The position numbers were made by a program, and so were the translations under genes. This document shows positions 6,242 to 15,420 of a DNA stretch of 36,785 nt, one piece after another. Under the pieces are notes generated by a model. That model saw only the letters and a program-made list of their open reading frames with translations. It made no database searches and was not told where the DNA came from. The stretch's first letter is position 1. Every line of letters begins with the position of its first letter. Origin of the DNA: NZQO01 sp964639255 (GTDB taxonomy: Bacteria; Bacteroidota; Bacteroidia; Flavobacteriales; Flavobacteriaceae); the NCBI GenBank assembly GCA_964639255.1, contig CAZXDP010000022.1:1-36785 (forward strand), read 5' to 3'.

Positions 6242-8182
6242 ATGAAGGACGAAAAAGAAATTAAGGTATATGGTGCCGATAGCATCCAGGCGCTGGAAGG
6301 TATGGAACACGTGCGCAAGCGTCCGTCGATGTACATCGGCGACGTGGGGGTTCGCGGTCTTCACCATTTGGTGTACGAAGTGGTGGACAATTCCATCGAT
6401 GAGGCGTTGGCGGGCCATTGTGATACTATCGAGGTTTGGATCAATGAAGACAATTCTGTAACCGTTAAGGACAATGGTAGGGGTATTCCCGTAGACCTGC
6501 ATAAAAAAGAGGGGGTTTCGGCCTTGGAAGTGGTGATGACCAAGATTGGTGCCGGAGGAAAATTCGATAAGGATTCTTATAAGGTTTCCGGTGGTTTGCA
6601 CGGTGTTGGTGTTTCGGTCGTAAATGCCCTTTCAGAACATTTAAAGGCTACCGTACATCGAGACGGCAAGATATGGGAACAAGAATACGAGCGCGGTAAA
6701 ACGCGTTATCCGGTAAAATCGGTGGGCGAGACCGATTATCGCGGTACCATCGTAACCTTTAAGCCCGATCCTGAGATTTTTCAGCAAACCCTTCAGTTCA
6801 ATTACGATACACTAGCCAGCCGAATGCGGGAATTGGCATTTTTGAATAAGGGATTGACGATTAGCATTACCGATAAGCGCAATACTGAGGATAACGGTGA
6901 GTATGTAGGGGAGACCTTCCATAGTGAGGAGGGGCTAAAGGAATTTATCAAGTTCCTCGACCAAACGAGAGAACCCATCATCAAGGAGGTTATTTCCATG
7001 GAAGGTGAAAAGAACGACATTCCCGTAGAGGTAGCGATGGTGTACAATACATCGTTCAATGAGAACTTGCATTCGTACGTCAATAATATCAACACCCACG
7101 AGGGCGGAACCCACCTAACGGGCTTTCGAAGGGGGTTGACCACTACCTTGAAGAAATACGCCGATGCGAGCGGGATGCTCGACAAACTGAAGTTCGACAT
7201 TTCTGGCGACGATTTTAGGGAGGGCCTTACCGCTATTGTTTCGGTCAAGGTCGCCGAACCCCAGTTTGAAGGACAAACCAAGACCAAGTTGGGCAACCGT
7301 GAGGTATCTGCCGCCGTAAGTCAGGCAGTTTCTGAAATGCTTGAAAATTACCTCGAGGAAAATCCGAACGATGCCCGTACTATTGTACAAAAAGTAATCT
7401 TGGCTGCACAGGCGCGGCACGCGGCGCGTAAGGCCCGTGAGATGGTGCAGCGCAAGACCGTTATGAGCGGGGGCGGGCTCCCTGGGAAATTGAGCGACTG
7501 CTCTGAGCAGGATCCTGCCAAATGTGAGGTATTTCTGGTAGAGGGAGACTCGGCGGGCGGTACTGCCAAACAAGGCCGTGATCGTAATTTCCAGGCCATT
7601 TTGCCGCTTCGAGGGAAGATTTTGAATGTAGAAAAGGCCATGTCGCACAAGGTATTCGAAAATGAGGAAATTAGGAACATTTTCACTGCCCTTGGAGTGA
7701 CGATTGGTACCGAAGAGGACAGTAAGGCGCTCAATTTGGAAAAATTGCGCTACCATAAAATCGTCATTATGTGTGATGCTGATGTGGACGGAAGCCACAT
7801 CGCCACCTTGATTCTTACCTTCTTCTTCCGATATATGAAAGATCTTATTGAGGCTGGTCACGTTTACATAGCGACACCACCCCTTTATTTGGTTAAAAAG
7901 GGTAAGAAAACGGCCTATGCCTGGAACGACCAAGAGAGGGATCGTATCAATCAGGAATTTGGCGGTGGAGCCAGCATTCAGCGTTACAAAGGTTTGGGTG
8001 AAATGAATGCCGAGCAACTTTGGGATACCACCATGAATCCAGAATTCCGTACGCTGCGCCAAGTATCTATTGATAACGGTACCGAGGCTGATAGGATTTT
8101 CTCTATGCTTATGGGCGATGAGGTTCCTCCTAGACGCGAATTTATCGAGAAGAACGCAAAGTATGCGAATATTGATGCGTAA
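6242..8182 (+). CDS. gyrB: DNA gyrase subunit B
   Basis: 646 residues from MKDEKEIKVYGADSIQ. ATP-dependent type II topoisomerase subunit that, with GyrA, puts negative supercoils into DNA. Order: GHKL ATPase domain (MEHVRKRPSMYIGD, VVDNSIDEALAGH with the Asn/Glu that hold Mg-ATP, KVSGGLHGVGVSVVNALS), transducer domain with the QTKTKLGNREV segment, Toprim domain (VEGDSAGG and IMCDADVDGSHI, the acidic metal triad), and C-terminal tail QRYKGLGEMNAEQLWDTTM. It is short like other Bacteroidota GyrB, without the extra insert of the enteric protein. The start at 6242 is supported by a -7 box 36 bases upstream. Confidence 0.97.
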   Translation: MKDEKEIKVYGADSIQALEGMEHVRKRPSMYIGDVGVRGLHHLVYEVVDNSIDEALAGHCDTIEVWINEDNSVTVKDNGRGIPVDLHKKEGVSALEVVMTKIGAGGKFDKDSYKVSGGLHGVGVSVVNALSEHLKATVHRDGKIWEQEYERGKTRYPVKSVGETDYRGTIVTFKPDPEIFQQTLQFNYDTLASRMRELAFLNKGLTISITDKRNTEDNGEYVGETFHSEEGLKEFIKFLDQTREPIIKEVISMEGEKNDIPVEVAMVYNTSFNENLHSYVNNINTHEGGTHLTGFRRGLTTTLKKYADASGMLDKLKFDISGDDFREGLTAIVSVKVAEPQFEGQTKTKLGNREVSAAVSQAVSEMLENYLEENPNDARTIVQKVILAAQARHAARKAREMVQRKTVMSGGGLPGKLSDCSEQDPAKCEVFLVEGDSAGGTAKQGRDRNFQAILPLRGKILNVEKAMSHKVFENEEIRNIFTALGVTIGTEEDSKALNLEKLRYHKIVIMCDADVDGSHIATLILTFFFRYMKDLIEAGHVYIATPPLYLVKKGKKTAYAWNDQERDRINQEFGGGASIQRYKGLGEMNAEQLWDTTMNPEFRTLRQVSIDNGTEADRIFSMLMGDEVPPRREFIEKNAKYANIDA

Positions 8183-8215
8183 TCTAGAACTTTAGAGGCA
8201 ACTCTAAATAATCTT

Positions 8216-8250
8216 TAAGGGAGAAAACTCGTTTTCCCTGGTCTTTTCAT
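8216..8250 (+). terminator. possible weak terminator after gyrB
   Basis: Imperfect hairpin with GTTTTCCC facing GGG and AAAAC (two-base bulge), followed by a mixed T-rich run (TGGTCTTTTCATTTT). The stem is short, so this is only a possible gyrB terminator. Confidence 0.35.
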
Positions 8251-8309
8251 TTTAGATTCTTCATCTATCAAGGAAGGAAAATAAATCCTAGAGAGCGTTT
8301 TGCTTTATG

Positions 8310-8358
8310 AAAAAGTATATTTCCGATGTCCAATTGGGTGTCGCGAACTATACTTTTT
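8310..8358. repeat. 10-bp inverted repeat just upstream of the transferase-ILEI-GDPD gene
   Basis: AAAAAGTATA at 8310-8319 and TATACTTTTT at 8349-8358 are perfect inverted copies with a 29-base spacer; the right arm abuts the -7 box of the next gene. It could be a hairpin or a dyad operator. Confidence 0.6.
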
Positions 8359-8366
8359 TATATTTG
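8359..8366 (+). promoter_or_regulatory. -7 box (TATATTTG) of the 8401-11391 gene
   Basis: Exact TAnnTTTG element, 34 bases before the ATG at 8401. A TTG at 8334-8336 lies 22 bases upstream and can serve as a -33 element with slightly long spacing. Confidence 0.65.
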
Positions 8367-8400
8367 CGTTACTTTTAGGTTAACTTAAGATTAACAATCC

Positions 8401-11391
8401 ATGTACGCTTATTTTCAAATTATTGTTCTCTTCTTCTTTACTGTCCTCACATGCTGCCTTTTCAGAAATAGGATCGCTTCGGTCGTCATCGCATCCGTTA
8501 CGGCTTTGTTTATAACGTTACAATTGGTTTCAATCAATATGGGCGGGGCGTTAATCGATTATAAATTTTACGAACACTTACGCATTGACACGGTATTGGC
8601 GGTTCGTGACTTTTTTTTGACGGAAATTATTTCTTATACACTTATGTACTTGCTCATTGCACCCGGCATATATATACTAAGCCGTTGGTTGCGTAATCGA
8701 AATGTTTCGTTTCGGGCCTTGGCTGTATCGGTAATAGCGGCTATGGTTTTGATGGGGTTGCCTAATGGCGTCCTTGCCAATATATATAATATAGTCGATT
8801 TAAAGACGGCTCGCGACAAAGGTTTTGAGCAAGCCTTGACCGATTTGGGAATTGATTCTCAGGCTTATAGCACATCTTACGACATTACCGCCAACCCCGG
8901 TAAAAATATTATCGTACTGTCTTTGGAATCTTTGGAGCGCGGTTTTCTTGAACCGCCATTAGAGCATTTAACCCCCAACCTTCGGGCTTTTGCAAATAAG
9001 CATACGTACCTCCCTATGCTACAGAGCGATGGAAGCCAATGGACAACGGGTTCTATGTACACTGTAATGACCGGAATGCCAGCCTATTTCAAATCGGAAG
9101 GAAATGAAATTTTTCAAAACTCTAGCGAGTACCTCGGCGTTAATTTGGGAAGCATATTACGAAAAGCGGGCTATTCCAACACGTATCTTTTGGGGAATAA
9201 GGAGTTTTCTGGAATCGCAGATATGCTAGAAACGTTGAACTTCGATGTGAAATCTGAAAAAGATTTTCCTACCAAGTATCCCAAAATTAACTGGGGGCTG
9301 CACGACAAAGATCTGTTTGAGGAGGCCAAAAAGGAAATCTTTGCCCATAAGGAAAATGGTGAGCGCTTTGCCATCTTTTTATCAACCATCTCTGGACATT
9401 ATCCAGACGGGGTTTATGATAGCCGAATGGCCCAAGTTTTACCACCGCAAGATTCAAACCTTGAGTTTATGACCACTGCGGTAGATTATTATATCAATAA
9501 TCTTCTCGATTTCCTGGAAAAGGAAAACTTGCTGGAGAATACCGCCGTGTTCATTTTTCCAGATCATACCTTGATGAAGCAACAGTCTAAGGTCATCGAC
9601 AAATTCAAGAACAAGCGGGGTCTATATTTCATTTCCAACGCGGAAGAAGAAACAGTGCTGAAAGGCGTGCAGCATCCTATTATGCAAATTGATATTCCCA
9701 AAATGATCGTCAATGGGGCAGGGATTGAAACCAACGCAACCTTCTTGACAGATTTTGTTGCTGGTGAAAACAAGGAGTCCTTTCTGCGGAAACAGAAAAA
9801 AAACCTGCTCGCCTTGAACGAGGCCTCGCTAAAGCGCACTTCGCTAGCCGATGGTTTTACATTGATAAAAAATAATGATGGGAGTCTTGCTATCAATTCT
9901 TTAAAGCACGATTACAGTACCACTGTTTCTGGATTCAGTGAAAACATTTTTTATACGTTGGAGTTCAGTGACGATATGCGATTGCTGCGGATAGATTCCA
10001 TTTTACCTAACCGCAAGGATAATCCATTAATAGCCAGTGGTTATACAGAGGAAGAATTAGCAAAAATATTCGAAAAAAAGGAAACTCCTCGCCTGGTGTT
10101 CTCGGCAAAATCTGATTCCCTTTTCGGCGTATTCCAATCGCCTTCAGACATTGGTATCGCAAAGGCGAATGTGGGTGAAATTTCATTTAAGGCAGAGGAG
10201 TTGGCCATTTCAGAAACTTGGAATATACTTCAGCCTGGAAAAGACCTAGACAGTACAAAAATATTCTTACGAAGCACTGGATATGGCCACTATACTGGCT
10301 ATGGAATAAGCAGGGTGTTTACCGGCTGGAAACCCCACGAGGTAAAACGGGGGCTCAATATTCTTCATATTACCGATGGTAAATATGTTGTGTCGAACTA
10401 CGATACCTATGGAAGTGCACAGGATGCCCAAAATTTTATACGCGCGCTTAAAAGCCACTTAGCTTCCGGAGAAGATTTATATATTGTCGCACACGATTCG
10501 GCTGAAAAACATCTAGATGGCTATCGCTCCCAAATAGAGGACGCAGGATTGCCAGAGCTCGCTAATCTTCAAAAAAGGGAAGCGTATATAGGCTACGTTG
10601 TAAACGGTTCAGTTCAAGAACAAACAAATGAAAAATCGATTTCGGTTGAGCTTGATCTGGAAAAAACGGTCGATCCGGAAATCGCCAAACGGAAAAGGGA
10701 CACCTTACGCTTTATAGCCCACGCCGGCGGTGCCATAAACCGTAGAACTTATACCAACTCCCTCGAAGCACTGGACCACAGCTATGAAAAGGGGTACAGG
10801 CTATTTGAACTGGATATTATAAAAACGGCAGATGATGTATTTGTGGCAGCGCACGATTGGTTGCATTGGTCGAAACAAACAGGTTATAAAGGTGTTACGC
10901 CACCAACTCGTGACGTATTTCTTCAAAATCCCATTGAAGAATACACCCCGCTCGATATAGATCGTATCAATAAATGGTTTGGCAAACACCCAGATGCCAT
11001 ATTGGTGACCGATAAAACCAACCTTCCTAGTGAATTCGCATCTAAATTTATCGATCCCAGCAGGTTGATGATGGAACTCTTTAGCGTGGAAGCCCTTCGG
11101 GAGGCGAAAAGTATAGGCTTACAAGGCGCCATCGCTTCTGAAACCATCATTCGGAAAAACCGGGCGACCATTTTTAAAACGCTTGAGGATTTGAATGTGA
11201 AATATGTGGCGATTTCCCGAAAGATAATTGTAGATGAACTGCCACTTCTCAAGAAGCTAAAAGATATGGGCATAAAAACTTACGTCTTCCACGTGAACTT
11301 TGAAGAAGGTCGCGACGAGAATCACGTGGTAAAGAATGAAATGGATTATGTTTATGGAATGTATGCCGACCATTGGACCTTTCAAAAATAG
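8401..11391 (+). CDS. membrane fusion: LtaS/MdoB-like transferase - ILEI/FAM3 domain - GDPD
   Basis: 996 residues in three modules. (1) About 1-135: four likely membrane helices (1-20, 25-46, 75-95, 104-125). (2) About 165-460: sulfatase-fold phosphoglycerol transferase of the LtaS/MdoB type, with Glu176 in LSLESLERG, the nucleophile region QWTTGSMYTVMTG (Thr215 or Thr216), His333 in SGHYP, and Asp388-His389 in FPDHT. (3) About 580-745: an ILEI/FAM3 (PANDER) domain, with STGYGHYTGYG, RGLNILHI, YDTYGSAQDAQNFIRALK and EDLYIVAHDSAEKHL. (4) About 765-996: glycerophosphodiester phosphodiesterase, with AHAGG (His774), NSLEAL, FELDIIKTADDVFVAAHD (Glu803, Asp805, His818) and LVTDKT. Modules 2-4 should face the periplasm. 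Inference: one protein that both transfers and trims glycerophosphate groups on a glycan or lipid. It stands alone between gyrB and mdh. Confidence 0.88.
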   Translation: MYAYFQIIVLFFFTVLTCCLFRNRIASVVIASVTALFITLQLVSINMGGALIDYKFYEHLRIDTVLAVRDFFLTEIISYTLMYLLIAPGIYILSRWLRNRNVSFRALAVSVIAAMVLMGLPNGVLANIYNIVDLKTARDKGFEQALTDLGIDSQAYSTSYDITANPGKNIIVLSLESLERGFLEPPLEHLTPNLRAFANKHTYLPMLQSDGSQWTTGSMYTVMTGMPAYFKSEGNEIFQNSSEYLGVNLGSILRKAGYSNTYLLGNKEFSGIADMLETLNFDVKSEKDFPTKYPKINWGLHDKDLFEEAKKEIFAHKENGERFAIFLSTISGHYPDGVYDSRMAQVLPPQDSNLEFMTTAVDYYINNLLDFLEKENLLENTAVFIFPDHTLMKQQSKVIDKFKNKRGLYFISNAEEETVLKGVQHPIMQIDIPKMIVNGAGIETNATFLTDFVAGENKESFLRKQKKNLLALNEASLKRTSLADGFTLIKNNDGSLAINSLKHDYSTTVSGFSENIFYTLEFSDDMRLLRIDSILPNRKDNPLIASGYTEEELAKIFEKKETPRLVFSAKSDSLFGVFQSPSDIGIAKANVGEISFKAEELAISETWNILQPGKDLDSTKIFLRSTGYGHYTGYGISRVFTGWKPHEVKRGLNILHITDGKYVVSNYDTYGSAQDAQNFIRALKSHLASGEDLYIVAHDSAEKHLDGYRSQIEDAGLPELANLQKREAYIGYVVNGSVQEQTNEKSISVELDLEKTVDPEIAKRKRDTLRFIAHAGGAINRRTYTNSLEALDHSYEKGYRLFELDIIKTADDVFVAAHDWLHWSKQTGYKGVTPPTRDVFLQNPIEEYTPLDIDRINKWFGKHPDAILVTDKTNLPSEFASKFIDPSRLMMELFSVEALREAKSIGLQGAIASETIIRKNRATIFKTLEDLNVKYVAISRKIIVDELPLLKKLKDMGIKTYVFHVNFEEGRDENHVVKNEMDYVYGMYADHWTFQK

Positions 11392-11491
11392 GTCGTGCCA
11401 TTCTATTTATCGCTGTCCCACCAAAACAGTACTATATTTCGTTACATTTCTATTTTAACCCTTTCTTACCACAAATTCAGCTACATAATTG

Positions 11492-11499
11492 TATTTTTG
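11492..11499 (+). promoter_or_regulatory. -7 box (TATTTTTG) of mdh
   Basis: Exact TAnnTTTG match 47 bases before the mdh ATG, in an AT-rich 155-base gap. No convincing TTTG at the -33 distance. Confidence 0.55.
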
Positions 11500-11546
11500 T
11501 GGCACATTTCTGAAGAATTAAAAATTAACTAATAAACACTCAATTT

Positions 11547-12473
11547 ATGAAAGTTACAGTAGTAGGTGCCGGTGCGGTGGGCGCCAGTTGTGCCGAATAC
11601 ATCGCCATCAAGAATTTTGCAAGCGAAGTGGTGCTGTTGGACATCAAGGAAGGGTTTGCCGAAGGAAAAGCGATGGACCTCATGCAAACCGCATCGCTTA
11701 ACGGTTTCGACACCCGTATTGTGGGTACAACCAACGATTATGGCAAAACTGCGGAAAGTGACATTTGCGTCATCACCAGTGGTATTCCCAGAAAGCCGGG
11801 TATGACCCGCGAAGAGCTTATTGGCACCAATGCTTCCATCGTTAAGGATGTAACTTCCAACTTACTGAAACATTCGCCCAATACCATTATCATCGTGGTG
11901 AGCAACCCGATGGATACTATGACCTATTTGGTTCATAAAACTACCGATCTTCCCAAAAACCGAATTATCGGGATGGGTGGTGCATTGGATAGTGCCCGGT
12001 TCAAGTACCGCCTTGCCGAGGCGTTGGATGCTGCCACTAGCGATGTGGACGGAATGGTAATTGGAGGCCATAGCGATACAGGGATGGTGCCCTTAACCCG
12101 CTTGGCCACAAGAAATAGCGTTCCCGTTACCGAGTTTCTTTCTGAAGAGCGCTTGGAACAGGTAAAAGAAGATACCAAGGTGGGCGGTGCCACCCTTACC
12201 AAATTGTTGGGTACCTCTGCTTGGTATGCGCCAGGGGCGGCAGTAAGCAGCTTGGTACAAGCCATTGCCTGCGACCAGAAAAAGATATTTCCTTGCTCTA
12301 CTTTGTTGGAAGGCGAATACGGCCTCAACGATTTATGTATAGGTGTCCCCGTAATTTTGGGCCGCAACGGAATTGAAGAGGTGGTGGAGCTCAATTTGAA
12401 CGATACCGAAAAGAACCATATGGAAGAGAGCGCCGAGGGTGTTCGCAAAACGAACGACTTGCTCGAGGTCTAG
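11547..12473 (+). CDS. mdh: malate dehydrogenase (NAD-dependent, LDH-like type)
   Basis: 308 residues. TCA-cycle enzyme, malate to oxaloacetate. The Rossmann start VTVVGAGAVGASCAEY gives the G-x-G-x-x-G loop, and Asp32 at the end of the second strand selects NAD. Substrate Arg residues lie in IPRKPGMTREE (Arg82, Arg88). Asn120 is in VVSNPMD, Asp148 and Arg151 are in GGALDSARFKY, and the catalytic His175 is in IGGHSDTGMVP. Arg82 indicates malate rather than lactate as substrate. Length is normal for the bacterial MDH type III group. It is a single-gene unit with its own -7 box and a strong terminator shared with the convergent nrdJ. Confidence 0.96.
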   Translation: MKVTVVGAGAVGASCAEYIAIKNFASEVVLLDIKEGFAEGKAMDLMQTASLNGFDTRIVGTTNDYGKTAESDICVITSGIPRKPGMTREELIGTNASIVKDVTSNLLKHSPNTIIIVVSNPMDTMTYLVHKTTDLPKNRIIGMGGALDSARFKYRLAEALDAATSDVDGMVIGGHSDTGMVPLTRLATRNSVPVTEFLSEERLEQVKEDTKVGGATLTKLLGTSAWYAPGAAVSSLVQAIACDQKKIFPCSTLLEGEYGLNDLCIGVPVILGRNGIEEVVELNLNDTEKNHMEESAEGVRKTNDLLEV

Positions 12474-12503
12474 TCTGTTATAATCGAGTGAACTATAATA
12501 AAG

Positions 12504-12540
12504 AAACGCCTGCCAATCTTATCTAGGCAGGCGTTTTTTA
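12504..12540. terminator. bidirectional terminator between mdh and nrdJ
   Basis: 11-bp stem AAACGCCTGCC / GGCAGGCGTTT (12504-12514 with 12526-12536), 11-base loop, T run to 12539 and A-rich left flank. Confidence 0.92.
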
Positions 12541-12568
12541 TCGGCTTAGGGTCTAGGGTCGCTTACCG

Positions 12569-15127
12569 CTAGCCACATTTGCTGGAACCGCAATCCTTGC
12601 AGGTAAGGCAGCCTTCTTGGTAAATAAGCTGGGAAGAACTGCAGTTATCGCATTTCTGTTTCCGTGCCAAGGTGCCATCTTCCACATAGCGCTTAAGCGC
12701 ACGGGCCACCCCATTTTTCCAGGTATTGATAGATTCGCTGTTAAGCTGAAGACTGTTTATGAGGTCTACAGCCTTATCGATGGGCATTCCGTGGCGCAGG
12801 GTGCTGGAAATAAGCTTGGCATAGTTCCAGTACTCTGGATCAAATTTGTGCGAGAGTCCTTCGATGGTCGTTTTGTATCCGCGCTTGTTCTGGTATTGGA
12901 AATCATAGCGTGAGGTGCCATCTTCGTTTCTGTTTTTTATGATCAATCCGTCGTTTGCCCAACGGGGTATAAGGATGCCATCTTCATCATCTGCCAAGCC
13001 GGTGAAAATCTCATACGGTTTTCCGTCGATAAGACCGATAAAGGCAATCCATTTTTCCTTATTGTTCTGAAAGCGAACCACATCGGCCTCCAATACCTGT
13101 GGTCGCTTGGTGGGGAAGGGGGTTAGGGTTTCTTGCTCTTCTTCTTTTTTCTCTTCATTTGATATAAGAACCCCACTGCGCGAACCATCGCGATAAACAG
13201 TTACCCCTTTACAGCCTGCTTGCCAAGCCTCGAGATATAGCTGTCCCACTAAATCCTCGCTCACGTCATTGGGTAGGTTGATGGTAACGCTAATACTATG
13301 GTCTACCCATTTTTGCACGGCGCCTTGCATACGCACTTTATTCATCCAATCTACATCGTTGCTGGTCGCTTCAAAATAGGGAGATTGTTTTATGAGTTGG
13401 TCCAGTTCTTCCTGACTGTAATTCTTTTCGGTATCGTGGCCTTGTACCTGCATCCATTCCTTGAATCGGTGATGGAACACAACGTATTCTTCCCATGAAT
13501 CGCCTACCTCATCCACGAAATCAACCCGCGCGTTCTTATCGTTCGGGTTTACCTTGCGGCGGCGCTTGTACACTGGCAGGAAGACGGGCTCGATCCCCGA
13601 GGTGGTTTGGGTCATCAAACTGGTAGTGCCGGTAGGGGCGATGGTGAGCAGGGCGATGTTTCTGCGGCCATATTCCAGCATTTCATAGTACAGTTTTTCA
13701 TCGGCCTCCTTCAGGCGAAGAATAAAAGGATTTTCCTTTTCCCTTTCCGCATCGAAGATCGCAAACGGACCGCGCTCCTTAGCCGTGTGTACAGAAGCAC
13801 GATACGCCTCTAGGGCAATGGTTTTATGTATTTCAACCGAAAAATCGATTCCCTGCTCGCTTCCGTATGTAATGCCTAGCGCCGCCAGCATATCGCCTTC
13901 GGCGGTTATCCCAATACCGGTGCGTCGTCCCTCTTCGGCTTTCTTCCGAATGTTGAGCCATAAATTACGTTCTACCAATTTTACGGCTTCGGTTTCCGGA
14001 TCTGCATCTATTTTTTCAATAATGGCATCCACTTTCTCCAATTCCAAATCGATGATGTCGTCCATAATGCGCTGGGCAGCGGCAATGTGCTTTTTGAACA
14101 GCTTAAAATTGAAACGGGCCTTTTTGGTAAACGGCTGCTCTACATACGAAAAAAGGTTGATGGCGAGTAGACGACAGGAATCGTAGGGACACAGTGGAAT
14201 TTCCCCGCACGGATTGGTAGAAACGGTTTGATAGCCCAAATCGGCATAGCAATCGGGTACCGACTCGCGCGTAATGGTGTCCCAAAATAGAATGCCCGGT
14301 TCGGCACTTTTCCATGCATTGTGTACAATCTTCTTCCAAAGTTTTTGAGCCTCAATCGTCTTTTCGTTTTTTGGCGCATCACTGAAAACGGGGTACTTCT
14401 GTGTGTAGGGCAAATCCTCTTTTACCGCCCGCATAAAACCGTCGTCGATGCGTACCGAAACATTGGCGCCCGTAACCTTGCCCTGTTCCATTTTAGCGTC
14501 GATAAAGTCTTCGGCATCTGGATGGTTAATGGAAACCGAAAGCATCAATGCGCCGCGGCGACCGTCTTGGGCCACCTCGCGGGTCGAGTTTGAATAGCGT
14601 TCCATAAAGGGTACGATGCCCGTTGAGGTTAGCGCGGAATTCTTTACGGGCGATCCCTTGGGCCGTATGTGCGAGAGGTCGTGGCCCACGCCACCACGCC
14701 GTTTCATAAGCTGCACCTGTTCTTGGTCTATCTTCATGATACCCCCGTACGAATCGCTATTGCCCGGGTTTCCAATTACGAAGCAATTGGAGAGCGATGC
14801 AATTTGGTAGGGGTTCCCAATACCCGCCATAGGGCTGCCCTGCGGGACGATATACTTGAAATCCTTAATAAGATCGAACACTTCATCTTCGGTCATCGCA
14901 TTAGGGTATCCCTGCTCTATGCGCGCAACTTCCTTGGCGATACGTCGGTGCATATCATCGGGCGTTTTTTCGTAGATATTCCCTTCCGAATCTTTTAAAG
15001 CGTATTTGTTTACCCATACGCGGGCGGCAAGATCGTCTCCCTTAAAATAATCCAACGACGCTTGGAAGGCTTCTTCTTGGGTATAGGTTTTGGGGTCTTT
15101 GGCGGTAGCTTCTAATTGCATGTACAA
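12569..15127 (-). CDS. nrdJ: adenosylcobalamin-dependent (class II) ribonucleotide reductase
   Basis: 852 residues. Reduces ribonucleotides to deoxyribonucleotides with a B12-generated radical, so it works with or without oxygen. Features: SNCFVIG with Cys115 of the redox pair, MKRRGGVGHDLSHIRPKG, STREVAQDGRRGALM, the active-site loop STNPCGEIPLCPYDSCRL (Cys307, Glu309), and ALLTIAPTGTTSLMTQTTSGIEP. The last about 30 residues hold two CxxC-type pairs plus CGSSKCG, a zinc-ribbon/redox tail. Start taken at 15127; an ATG two codons further in (15121) is equally possible. It is divergent from the copper locus and ends at the terminator shared with mdh. No B12 riboswitch was recognised upstream. 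Confidence 0.95.
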   Translation of the reverse strand: MYMQLEATAKDPKTYTQEEAFQASLDYFKGDDLAARVWVNKYALKDSEGNIYEKTPDDMHRRIAKEVARIEQGYPNAMTEDEVFDLIKDFKYIVPQGSPMAGIGNPYQIASLSNCFVIGNPGNSDSYGGIMKIDQEQVQLMKRRGGVGHDLSHIRPKGSPVKNSALTSTGIVPFMERYSNSTREVAQDGRRGALMLSVSINHPDAEDFIDAKMEQGKVTGANVSVRIDDGFMRAVKEDLPYTQKYPVFSDAPKNEKTIEAQKLWKKIVHNAWKSAEPGILFWDTITRESVPDCYADLGYQTVSTNPCGEIPLCPYDSCRLLAINLFSYVEQPFTKKARFNFKLFKKHIAAAQRIMDDIIDLELEKVDAIIEKIDADPETEAVKLVERNLWLNIRKKAEEGRRTGIGITAEGDMLAALGITYGSEQGIDFSVEIHKTIALEAYRASVHTAKERGPFAIFDAEREKENPFILRLKEADEKLYYEMLEYGRRNIALLTIAPTGTTSLMTQTTSGIEPVFLPVYKRRRKVNPNDKNARVDFVDEVGDSWEEYVVFHHRFKEWMQVQGHDTEKNYSQEELDQLIKQSPYFEATSNDVDWMNKVRMQGAVQKWVDHSISVTINLPNDVSEDLVGQLYLEAWQAGCKGVTVYRDGSRSGVLISNEEKKEEEQETLTPFPTKRPQVLEADVVRFQNNKEKWIAFIGLIDGKPYEIFTGLADDEDGILIPRWANDGLIIKNRNEDGTSRYDFQYQNKRGYKTTIEGLSHKFDPEYWNYAKLISSTLRHGMPIDKAVDLINSLQLNSESINTWKNGVARALKRYVEDGTLARKQKCDNCSSSQLIYQEGCLTCKDCGSSKCG

Positions 15128-15293
15128 TGGTGTTATGAGGTTGTATGTTGTTTTTATCTTCTGTTGTAAATATAGGAAAACTGCAAGGTTGGTTCGACAA
15201 GGTCATTTTAAAAGTTGTCAAGAATGAATTGTTAATTAGTTGTTAAACAGCGCTATAAAAAATTATTAACAACAAAAAGTTGACAAAAAATGA

Positions 15294-15311
15294 AAGCCTT
15301 TCAGAAGGCTT
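15294..15311. repeat. orphan hairpin, 7-bp stem with tetraloop
   Basis: AAGCCTT-TCAG-AAGGCTT. On the minus strand it is followed after two bases by a T-rich stretch, like a terminator, although no recognised gene ends here. On the plus strand it lies about 110 bases upstream of the copper locus. Confidence 0.5.
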
Positions 15312-15408
15312 ACTTAGAATTATATACATCTAGTGATAGATAAGAATAAAAAAGGATGTTTTTATCCTATATATGATGGAAGTCAGTTTTTAGAACGAGA
15401 TGATAGGT

Positions 15409-15416
15409 TATTTTTG
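15409..15416 (+). promoter_or_regulatory. -7 box (TATTTTTG) of the copper-locus small protein
   Basis: Exact TAnnTTTG; its final G is 4 bases before the ATG at 15421 and 10 before that at 15427. It lies inside the longer reading frame starting at 15400, which rules that start out and implies a leaderless or nearly leaderless mRNA. Confidence 0.65.
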
Positions 15417-15420
15417 CCTT

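Larger units (their letters stand above)
15128..15420. other. AT-rich divergent intergenic region, nrdJ / copper locus
   Basis: 293 bases without a gene. It should contain the nrdJ promoter on the minus strand (a TATATTTA box near 15170-15177, one mismatch to TAnnTTTG), a 7-bp hairpin at 15294-15311 (AAGCCTT / AAGGCTT, loop TCAG) unrelated to any gene end, and the plus-strand -7 box of the copper locus at its right edge. The sequence between is low-complexity A/T. Confidence 0.6.

Noticed and set aside
7115..8062. Long minus-strand reading frame of 315 codons inside gyrB
   Set aside because: It lies fully opposite the conserved gyrB coding sequence, and its translation has no recognisable family; it is a shadow of gyrB codon bias.
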